Notes under the pieces: model-generated | Databases searched by the model: none | What the model saw: only the letters and a program-made list of their open reading frames with translations | What the model was told of the DNA's origin: nothing | Shown here: positions 1-5,836 of the stretch, piece after piece | How the letters are laid out: every line of letters begins with the position of its first letter | How positions within the stretch are numbered: the first letter of the stretch is position 1 | Assembly (NCBI GenBank): GCA_910585265.1 | Contig: CAJUCA010000066.1 | Span: 1-14,046 of the forward strand | DNA length: 14,046 nt | Origin: an uncultured Oscillospiraceae bacterium | GTDB lineage: Bacteria > Bacillota > Clostridia > Oscillospirales > Oscillospiraceae | Direction of reading: 5' to 3' | Made by a program: the position numbers and the translations under genes

Positions 1-1
1 C

Positions 2-436
2 AAGCTGAAGCTCACCCCCTACCAGTCCGCCGCCGAGGCCGCCCAGGCCGTGGCCAAGGGCGAGACCGGCTTCGCCGTCTCCCACCAGTCCCAGATCCTG
101 GAGACCTTCCAGCAGGGCGGCGTGTCCATCGTGTGCGCCTTCGACCAGGACGACATCGACGCCGGCCCCTTCGCCGGGGTTGAGGGCGTGGGCAAGCACG
201 GCTACCCCTTCTTCCGCAACCGCTGCTTCATCATGGCCCGGGCCGGCACCGACGAGGCCAAGGTCTCCGCGCTGAAGGAGCTGTACGGCAAGATCCTGGC
301 CGACAAGGAAGTGGCCGAGTGGCTCCAGGACACCATGCTGCTGGAAGTGGACACCATGAGCAAGGCCGACGTGGAGGCCCACATCGAGAACGTGAAGAAC
401 ATCGTCAACGAGTATAAGGATATCGTTGCCGGTTAA
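2..436 (+). CDS. tctC: TctC-family (Bug-type) solute-binding protein of a TTT transporter, 3' part only
   Basis: The last 144 residues of an extracytoplasmic solute-binding protein; the start and signal peptide lie before the window. The frame is open from base 2, so the GTG at base 50 is an internal codon, not the start. The visible part has the style of the C-terminal lobe of TctC/Bug proteins: an AKGETGFAVSHQSQ stretch, a GYPFFRNRCFIMARAGT strand region, and a final amphipathic helix pair (about the last 60 residues) rich in Lys and Glu. The family captures carboxylates outside the cell and delivers them to the TctA/TctB membrane complex. Identity rests largely on the adjacent tctB and tctA in canonical C-B-A order, 81 nt downstream. 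The ligand cannot be read from this fragment. The gene ends in TAA and is followed by a strong hairpin. Confidence 0.85.
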   Translation, partial: KLKLTPYQSAAEAAQAVAKGETGFAVSHQSQILETFQQGGVSIVCAFDQDDIDAGPFAGVEGVGKHGYPFFRNRCFIMARAGTDEAKVSALKELYGKILADKEVAEWLQDTMLLEVDTMSKADVEAHIENVKNIVNEYKDIVAG

Positions 437-450
437 TCCCTGCCAACAAT

Positions 451-483
451 CCGGGGGAATGGGGCTGTCCCCCATTCCCCCGG
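451..483 (+). promoter_or_regulatory. Perfect 14-bp hairpin between tctC and tctB
   Basis: Arms 451-464 (CCGGGGGAATGGGG) and 470-483 pair without mismatch around a 5-nt loop (CTGTC). No T tract follows; the next bases are ACTGCGTAAACAG. A clean intrinsic terminator is therefore unlikely. A partial terminator, or a 3'-end stabiliser that lets the binding-protein message accumulate above the membrane-subunit message, fits better. That uneven expression is common in binding-protein transport operons, but its use here is inference. Confidence 0.7.
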
Positions 484-517
484 ACTGCGTAAACAGACAA
501 AGAGGAGGGAGATCCTG

Positions 518-1033
518 TTGAAGCAGTTAATTGACCGCGTGGACGCCCGCCTGGACGCCTGGGGCGAGGCGTTGAAGGGCAAAGAGTTCCGCTTCCCGTC
601 CGACCTGGCGGCGGGGATCGTGTTCGCCCTGGTGGGGATCGCCATGCTGCTGGCCATGCCCAGCCAGATCACGGTGAGCGGCGGGGACGTGGTGGACGGC
701 CGGGCCTTTCCCACCCTGCTGATGACGGTGATGCTGATCGCCTGCGCCGCCCTCATCGGCAAGGAGCTGGTGAAGCTGGCCCGGAAGCAGCCCATCACCT
801 GGAAAACCGTCAACCTCCTGGTGGAGGTGAAGGCCCTGGTGATCCTGGGCATCCTGCTGGGCACCTACTTTTTGAGCAAGTACACCGGGATGTTTGTCAT
901 CGGGGCGGTGTTCTGCGCGCTGGGGTTCCTGGTGTTCTTCCGGTGCAGAAAGTGGAGCTATTACGCCATCACCCTGGGGCTGGCGGTGGGCATCTGGTGC
1001 GCCTTCCGCTTCGGCCTGGGCGTGAGCTTCTGA
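518..1033 (+). CDS. tctB: TctB-family small membrane subunit of the TTT transporter
   Basis: A 171-residue integral membrane protein, the usual size for TctB. It starts with TTG at 518, supported by AGGAGG at 503-508 with 9 nt spacing. A charged cytoplasmic N-terminus (about residues 1-28) precedes four or five hydrophobic segments at about 31-48, 65-82, 105-120, 123-141 and 148-166. The GRAFPTLLM stretch (61-69) before the second segment resembles the conserved 'FP' region of the family. TctB is poorly conserved in sequence and acts as the small partner of TctA; the call depends on size, topology and its place directly before tctA (16-nt gap). It carries no catalytic residues that would point to a substrate. 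Confidence 0.88.
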   Translation: MKQLIDRVDARLDAWGEALKGKEFRFPSDLAAGIVFALVGIAMLLAMPSQITVSGGDVVDGRAFPTLLMTVMLIACAALIGKELVKLARKQPITWKTVNLLVEVKALVILGILLGTYFLSKYTGMFVIGAVFCALGFLVFFRCRKWSYYAITLGLAVGIWCAFRFGLGVSF

Positions 1034-1049
1034 GGGGAGGGGAGACGCG

Positions 1050-2558
1050 ATGCTGGAATTTATCGGCCCCGCCAGCGGTCTGCTGTTCACCATCGAAAAC
1101 ATCCTGTGGATTAACATCGGGGTGTTCATCGGCTCGGTGTTCGCCGCCATCCCCGGCCTGACGGTGATTTTGTGCGTGATCCTGTTCCTGCCCTTCACCT
1201 ACCAGATGACCGCCATCCCCGGCATGATGTTCCTGCTGGGCATCTACTGCGCCGGGGGCTACGGCGGAAGCGTGTCCGCCATCCTGATCAACACCCCCGG
1301 CACCCCCCACGCCGCCGCCACCATGCTGGACGGGCACCCCCTGTCCAAGCAGGGCCGCACCAAGGCCGCGCTGAAGATCGCCCTGTACGCCTCCACCTTC
1401 GGCGGGGTGTTCTCCGCGCTGATGCTGCTGTTCCTCGGCCCCCAGGTGGCCCGGGTGGCCGCCCAGCTGGGCACCGCCGAGTACTTCATGGTGTGCCTGT
1501 TCGGCCTGACCATCATCGCCGGGGTGTCCGGCAAGAGCATGATCAAGGGCATCATCTCCGCCTGCATCGGCCTGCTGCTCTCCTGCGTGGGCACCGACCC
1601 CATGACGGGCTACGACCGGCTCACCTTCGGGATCGGCCGGCTGTATATGGGGCTGGATCTGGCGGTGTGCCTCATCGGCCTGTTCGCCCTGGTGGAGATT
1701 CTGGCCAAGGCGGAGCTGAAGCCGGACGCCCTCCACCTGGACACCAAAAAGATGGAGGACAACGGGGTGATCACCAAGGAGGAGTACAAGCGGATCGTCC
1801 GCCCGGTGCTGCTGTCCTCCCTCATCGGCTCCCTGGTGGGGATCATCCCGGGCACCGGGGCGTCCGAGGCCTCCTGGTTCAGCTATAACACAGCGAAAAA
1901 TATGTCCAAGCACCCGGAGGAGTTCGGCCACGGCTCGGTGGAGGGCATCGCCGCCGCCGAGTCCGCCAACAACGCCGTCACCGGGGCCACGCTGATCCCC
2001 CTGCTCACCCTGGGCATACCGGGGGACGGCACGGTGGCCATCATGCTGTCCGCCCTGATGATCAACGGCCTGAACCCCGGCCTGAGCCTGTTCACCACCG
2101 ACGGGGACATCATGTACGCCATCATGCTGGGCCTGATCCTGGTGAACCTGTTCATGCTGCTCCAGGGCAGGTTCCTCACCCGGCTGTTTGCCAAGGTGGT
2201 GTCCATCCCCCAGGAGATCCTCACCCCCATCATTGTGATCTTCTGCTTCGCCGGGGCCTACTCGGTGAACAAGAACTATTTCGACGTGGCGGTGGCCCTG
2301 GTGTTCGCCATCATCGCCTGGGTGCTGCGCAAGCTGGATATGCCCGCCGTCCCCATCCTGCTGGGCATGGTGCTGGGCAACATGACGGAGACCAACTTCC
2401 GCCGGGCCCTGCTCATCTCCAACGGCAATCCCTCCATCTTCTTCAGCAGTATTTACTGCATTATTTTCCTGGTTCTGATCGTCGTGGCGGTGGGCACCAT
2501 CGTGCGCGGCAAGCTGAACGAGCGCAAGGCGGCCCAGACCGCCGGGAAGGAGCACTGA
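1050..2558 (+). CDS. tctA: TctA-family large permease subunit of the TTT transporter
   Basis: A 502-residue polytopic membrane protein, normal length for TctA. ATG at 1050 follows a G-rich Shine-Dalgarno (GGGGAGGGG, about 1034-1042). Family signatures are clear: an AAIPGLT loop (32-38), YGGSVSAILINTPGTP (71-86), GIIPGTGA (264-271), and ESANNAVTGA followed by PLLTLGIPG (about 304-325). About ten or more hydrophobic segments fill the rest. TctA forms the transport path and uses an ion gradient to import a carboxylate handed over by TctC. It is tightly packed between tctB (16 nt) and the sulfatase-family gene (3 nt), so all should share one message. The C-terminus (about 486-502) is charged and cytoplasmic. 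The subunit call is secure; the substrate is unknown. Confidence 0.96.
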   Translation: MLEFIGPASGLLFTIENILWINIGVFIGSVFAAIPGLTVILCVILFLPFTYQMTAIPGMMFLLGIYCAGGYGGSVSAILINTPGTPHAAATMLDGHPLSKQGRTKAALKIALYASTFGGVFSALMLLFLGPQVARVAAQLGTAEYFMVCLFGLTIIAGVSGKSMIKGIISACIGLLLSCVGTDPMTGYDRLTFGIGRLYMGLDLAVCLIGLFALVEILAKAELKPDALHLDTKKMEDNGVITKEEYKRIVRPVLLSSLIGSLVGIIPGTGASEASWFSYNTAKNMSKHPEEFGHGSVEGIAAAESANNAVTGATLIPLLTLGIPGDGTVAIMLSALMINGLNPGLSLFTTDGDIMYAIMLGLILVNLFMLLQGRFLTRLFAKVVSIPQEILTPIIVIFCFAGAYSVNKNYFDVAVALVFAIIAWVLRKLDMPAVPILLGMVLGNMTETNFRRALLISNGNPSIFFSSIYCIIFLVLIVVAVGTIVRGKLNERKAAQTAGKEH

Positions 2559-2561
2559 TCC

Positions 2562-3914
2562 ATGCCCAATAACATCATCTTCTACTTTACCGACCAGCAG
2601 CGGTGGGACACCTGCGGCTGCTTCGGCCAGCCCCTGGACATCACCCCCAACCTGGATCAGCTGGCCCGGGAGGGCGTGAGGTTCGACAACGCCTTCTCCC
2701 CCCAGCCGGTGTGCGGCCCCTGCCGCGCCCTGTTCCAGACGGGCAAATGGCCCACCGAGACGGGCTGCTTCCGCAACAACATCATGCTCCCCGCCAACGT
2801 CAAGACCCTGGGCAGCTATATCGAGGAGGCGGGCTATGAGACCGCCTACATCGGCAAGTGGCACCTGGCCAGCGACGGCGAGCTGGAGAAGCCCCCCACC
2901 ATCGACCACACCATTACCGCCATCCCCCGGGAGCTGCGGGGGGGCTACACCGGATACTGGCGGGCGGCGGACGTGCTGGAGTTCACCTCCCACGGCTACG
3001 ACGGCTTTGTGTTCGATGAGGACAACAACCGGGTGGACTTCCAGGGCTACCGGGCGGACTGCATCAACGATCTGGCCCTGCACTTCTTCGACGTCTACGA
3101 CAGGAAGAAGCCCTTCTTCATGACCATCTCCCAGATCGAGCCCCACCACCAGAACGACCGGAGGCACTACGAGGGGCCCGACGGCTCCAAGGAGCGGTTC
3201 AAGGACTTCGTCCTGCCGGAGGATCTGAAGGCCCTGGGGGGCAACGCCGCGGAGGAGTACCCCGACTACCTGGGCCAGTGCGCCAGCCTGGACGAGAACC
3301 TGGGGCGGCTGGTGCGGCGGCTGAAGGACGAGGGGCTGTACGACAACACGGTGATCATCTTCGCCTCCGACCACGGCTCCCATTTCATGACCCGGAACCG
3401 GGACGGGCACCTGAACGGCTACGACGACTACAAGCGGTCCTGCCACGACGGGGCCCTCCACGTGCCCCTGGTGATCGCGGGCGGCCCCTTCCGGGGCGGC
3501 GGGGCGGTGGAGGAGATTGTCAGCACCGCCAGCCTGCCCAAGACCATCCTGGCCCTGGCCGGGGTGGACGTGGGGGACGCCATGATCGGGGAAAATCTCC
3601 TTGACGTGGTGGAGAAAAAGGACGATAATAGGCGTAACGAGGCCTTTGCCCAGATCTCGGAGAGCCGGGTGGGCCGGTGCCTGCGGACGCCGGACTACCT
3701 GTATGCCGTCTACGCCCCCGGCGTCAACGGCGGCGAGGCGGCCGCGGCGGACGAGTACGCCGACGACTTCCTGTACGACCTGGGGCGGGACCCCCACCAG
3801 CTGAACAACGTGGTGGCCGACCCGGCCTACGCCCAGGCCAAGGCGGAGCTGCGGACGCGCCTGCTGGACTGGATCGAGCAGGCGGAGGGCGCGCGGCCCA
3901 CGATCACAGATTAA
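2562..3914 (+). CDS. Type I sulfatase-family hydrolase, predicted cytoplasmic
   Basis: A 450-residue alkaline-phosphatase-superfamily enzyme of the formylglycine sulfatase type, which hydrolyses sulfate esters (some relatives cleave phosphonate or phosphate esters). The N-terminal metal site reads FTDQQRWDTCG (D11, Q12). The formylglycine motif C-x-P-x-R is C51-G-P-C-R55, with Cys rather than the usual Ser or Ala in fourth place. Further active-site elements are GKWH (98-101), EPHH (193-196), and D270-H271-G followed by K291 in the usual order. There is no signal peptide: the protein begins PNNIIFYFTD, the first core strand. ATG at 2562 lies 3 nt after the tctA stop, with GGGAAGGAG about 10 nt upstream inside tctA, so the two are probably co-translated. 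The maturation enzyme (anSME or FGE) is not in the window. The sulfatase fold is well supported; the substrate is not identifiable. Confidence 0.93.
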   Translation: MPNNIIFYFTDQQRWDTCGCFGQPLDITPNLDQLAREGVRFDNAFSPQPVCGPCRALFQTGKWPTETGCFRNNIMLPANVKTLGSYIEEAGYETAYIGKWHLASDGELEKPPTIDHTITAIPRELRGGYTGYWRAADVLEFTSHGYDGFVFDEDNNRVDFQGYRADCINDLALHFFDVYDRKKPFFMTISQIEPHHQNDRRHYEGPDGSKERFKDFVLPEDLKALGGNAAEEYPDYLGQCASLDENLGRLVRRLKDEGLYDNTVIIFASDHGSHFMTRNRDGHLNGYDDYKRSCHDGALHVPLVIAGGPFRGGGAVEEIVSTASLPKTILALAGVDVGDAMIGENLLDVVEKKDDNRRNEAFAQISESRVGRCLRTPDYLYAVYAPGVNGGEAAAADEYADDFLYDLGRDPHQLNNVVADPAYAQAKAELRTRLLDWIEQAEGARPTITD

Positions 3915-3917
3915 ATT

Positions 3918-3951
3918 AACCCCAAGGGCGGCGTCTGCCGCCCTTGGGGTT
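3918..3951 (+). terminator. Strong hairpin after the sulfatase gene, probable terminator
   Basis: Arms 3918-3932 and 3937-3951 form a perfect 15-bp stem (AACCCCAAGGGCGGC) with a GTCT loop, 3 nt after the sulfatase stop codon. The bases after it are TCTGTCC, so the T tract is weak. It probably ends or attenuates transcription of the tct-sulfatase operon before the regulator gene. It covers base 3944, so a regulator start there would lie inside the stem. Confidence 0.72.
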
Positions 3952-3970
3952 CTGTCCAGGGGGGAGCGGG

Positions 3971-5080
3971 ATGGATCGGAAATCAGAGACGGTATATCTG
4001 TGGGTGCGGGCGTACATCGAGGAGAACAGGTTTTCCAGCAACTCCAAAATCCCCTCGGAAAACGCCCTGTGCCGGAGGCTGTCCGTCAGCCGGGAGACGG
4101 TGCGCCGCGCGCTGGACCGGCTGGTGGAGGAGGGGCTGCTCCGGCGGGTACGGGGGAGCGGCACCTACATCAACAAGGAGGCCGCCCTGTCCCGGGAGCT
4201 GGGGGGCAGCGGAGACAGGATCAAGATCGGCCTGATCCTCCAGGGGCAGGACGGAAACGCCAACTCCAGCCTGATGGAGGGCATCCGCAGCATCCTGCCC
4301 CCCGACCAGGTGGATCTGCGCGCCTTCCTGACGGACAACAAGTTCGCCAACGAACGCCGCTGCCTCAACGCGGTGATGGACCAGGGCTTCCGGGGCTTCA
4401 TTGTGGACGGGGTGAAGGCCAGCCTGCTCAACCCCAACCTGGACTGCTACCAGCGGATCTATCAGAAGCGGATTCCGGTGATCTTCTACAACAACTACTA
4501 TAAAAGCCTGAAGTGCCCCCGGGTGGTGGTGAACGACCCGCGGTGCGCCGAGGAGCTGATCGGCCTGCTGATCCGGGAGGGGCACCGGAACATCGCGGGC
4601 ATCTTTGTCTCCGACAACTACCAGAGCATTGAGAAATTCCAGGGGATGGCCGCCGCCCTGCAAAAAAACGGGGTGGAGTACCAGGACGACTACGTGAAGT
4701 GGTGCGTCTCCGACGAGGCCCACGACGCCCGCTTCACCCGGTCCATCGACCACTTTTTGAAGCGTCTGCCCCAGTGCACGGCGGTGGTGTGCTGCAACTA
4801 CATGATCTACCAGCTGGTGCGGCAGGTGCTGGAGAAGCAGGGAAAGCGGGTGCCCCAGGACTGCTCCCTGGTGTGCTTCGACTACTCCAACGACGACTGG
4901 GAGGAGCAGGGCGTCACCTGCTCCGTCCACCAGGGCTACCGGATTGGGCAGGAGGTGGCCTCCCGGCTGATGCGGATGATCCGCAACAAGGACTGCGACG
5001 ATCTGGGGTACACCTACGTGCTGGCCCCGGAGATCCACCTGGGCCGGACCGTGGGCCCCGCCCGGACGGCAAAAGCCTGA
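3971..5080 (+). CDS. GntR-type winged-helix regulator with LacI/PBP-like sensor domain (AraR-like architecture)
   Basis: A 369-residue transcription factor. ATG at 3971, preceded by GGGGGGAG at about 3959-3966, is preferred over an in-frame TTG at 3944, which lies inside the upstream hairpin. Residues 1-68 form a GntR winged helix-turn-helix: KIPSENALCRRLSVSRETV, then RRALDRLVEEGLL and the wing RVRGSGTYI. Residues about 84-365 resemble the periplasmic-binding-protein effector domain of LacI-type regulators (KIGLILQG, GFIVDGV, IPVIFYNN, EGHRNIAGIF, SLVCFDYSND, GYRIGQEVASRLM). AraR-like proteins of this build usually repress catabolic or transport genes until a small ligand binds. Its position next to the tct-sulfatase block makes that operon the most likely target, and the transported compound or a product the likely ligand. 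Both are inference. The sensor has many Cys residues (about nine); no metal motif is recognised. Confidence 0.93.
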   Translation: MDRKSETVYLWVRAYIEENRFSSNSKIPSENALCRRLSVSRETVRRALDRLVEEGLLRRVRGSGTYINKEAALSRELGGSGDRIKIGLILQGQDGNANSSLMEGIRSILPPDQVDLRAFLTDNKFANERRCLNAVMDQGFRGFIVDGVKASLLNPNLDCYQRIYQKRIPVIFYNNYYKSLKCPRVVVNDPRCAEELIGLLIREGHRNIAGIFVSDNYQSIEKFQGMAAALQKNGVEYQDDYVKWCVSDEAHDARFTRSIDHFLKRLPQCTAVVCCNYMIYQLVRQVLEKQGKRVPQDCSLVCFDYSNDDWEEQGVTCSVHQGYRIGQEVASRLMRMIRNKDCDDLGYTYVLAPEIHLGRTVGPARTAKA

Positions 5081-5241
5081 GAGCCTGTTTAAAATCTATC
5101 AAAACGCCATCCCGGCACATCTTTTTCCGCTGGGCCGCGTTGACTTGACTTGAAATACACAAAGTATTCCTGCGTCAAATCGCCTTGCCCAGCGAAAAAA
5201 TCTGCGCCTGTCTGGCATTCCGCCAGATTTTAAACAGGCTC
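5081..5241. repeat. MITE-like foldback repeat with 17-18 bp perfect terminal inverted repeats
   Basis: The terminal arms GAGCCTGTTTAAAATCT (5081-5097) and their exact complement (5225-5241) bound a 161-bp non-coding segment. The interior is also imperfectly self-complementary: CGCTGGGC (around 5129) pairs with GCCCAGCG (around 5187), TTGAC with GTCAA, and AAATAC (around 5153) with GTATTC (around 5164), so the whole unit could fold into one long hairpin. TGA flanks both sides (5078-5080 and 5242-5244), a possible 3-bp target duplication, and the left copy is the stop codon of the regulator gene. No transposase is present. It looks like a dispersed palindromic or non-autonomous element; copy number cannot be judged from one window. 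Confidence 0.75.
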
Positions 5242-5296
5242 TGACAAGCGGGGGGCGGCGTTTGACGCTCCCCTTTGGTAAAGACCCTCCCACAAG

Positions 5297-5337
5297 AAAA
5301 ACCACCTGCCGGAACGAGGCCCGGCAGGTGGTTTTTT
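5297..5337. terminator. Bidirectional intrinsic terminator between convergent genes
   Basis: Stem arms 5302-5312 (CCACCTGCCGG) and 5321-5331 pair perfectly around an 8-nt loop. The stem is flanked by AAAAA (5297-5301) on the left and TTTTTT (5332-5337) on the right, so a U tract follows the hairpin when it is transcribed in either direction. It can end the regulator transcript (+) and the MCP/FMN-lipoprotein transcript (-). Confidence 0.92.
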
Positions 5338-5392
5338 GACGCTTTGGGGGGAGGGCGGGCCGTCCGGGGAAGCGGCCCTTGCCCCACGCCCC

Positions 5393-5836
5393 TCAGTGCT
5401 CCGTATTGACAATCGCGATGCTGGAATCTCCCTTCCGGGCCTGCTCCAGCACGGCCTGGGCCAGGATCTGGAAGGAGGAGTGGGAGGACGTGGCCCCGGT
5501 GATGGCGTCAATGCCGCCCTCGCCCTGTCCCTCCAGAAGCTGGTTCGCGTAATACCGGGTGTACTCGTTGGGATAGGTGCCGTTGGTGTGGAGCATGGTC
5601 TGCATATAGGCGTTGTCCCAGCTTTTGATGAAGCCGCTGGCGTTCTCCGCGTTATACTCCACGGAGACAATGCTCCCGCCCTTCACCAGAATGGTGATAT
5701 ATTCCTTCCAGCCGTGGCTGAACGCCTCCGCCTGGGCGGTGTAGTACCCGTCCTGAAGCTCCGCGGAACCCCCGCAGGCGGAGAGCAGCGGCGCGATCAG
5801 CAGCAGGCTCAAAAAGATGGCAAAAAACCGTTTCAT
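5393..5836 (-). CDS. Small lipoprotein with FMN-binding (flavinylation) domain
   Basis: A 147-residue exported lipoprotein. Residues 1-21 are a lipoprotein signal peptide with lipobox L18-S-A-C21. The rest is a minimal FMN-binding domain (RnfG/NqrC C-terminal type): DGYYTAQAEAF (29-39), a strand region ITILVKGGSIVSVEYN (47-62), and the flavinylation motif D110-A-I-T-G-A-T116-S-S, where Thr116 is the expected acceptor for FMN attached by an ApbE transferase. That chemistry is known for the family; no apbE gene is in the window. It probably carries redox-active FMN on the outer face of the membrane. ATG at 5836-5834 overlaps the chemoreceptor stop as ATGA, and GAAGGAGG lies about 12 nt upstream inside that gene, so translation is probably coupled. 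It ends about 55 nt before the bidirectional terminator. Its role in electron transfer or redox sensing is not shown. Confidence 0.92.
   Translation of the reverse strand: MKRFFAIFLSLLLIAPLLSACGGSAELQDGYYTAQAEAFSHGWKEYITILVKGGSIVSVEYNAENASGFIKSWDNAYMQTMLHTNGTYPNEYTRYYANQLLEGQGEGGIDAITGATSSHSSFQILAQAVLEQARKGDSSIAIVNTEH

Noticed and set aside
50..436. A complete small gene starting at GTG 50
   Set aside because: The frame stays open to the window edge and the upstream codons continue a TctC-like sequence, so this is the tail of a longer gene.
969..3797. 942-codon open frame on the - strand opposite tctB, tctA and the sulfatase gene
   Set aside because: It is antisense to three well-recognised genes. 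Its translation is low-complexity (Gly, Val, His, Gln, Asp rich) with no domain pattern, as expected from G/C-ending codons read on the other strand.
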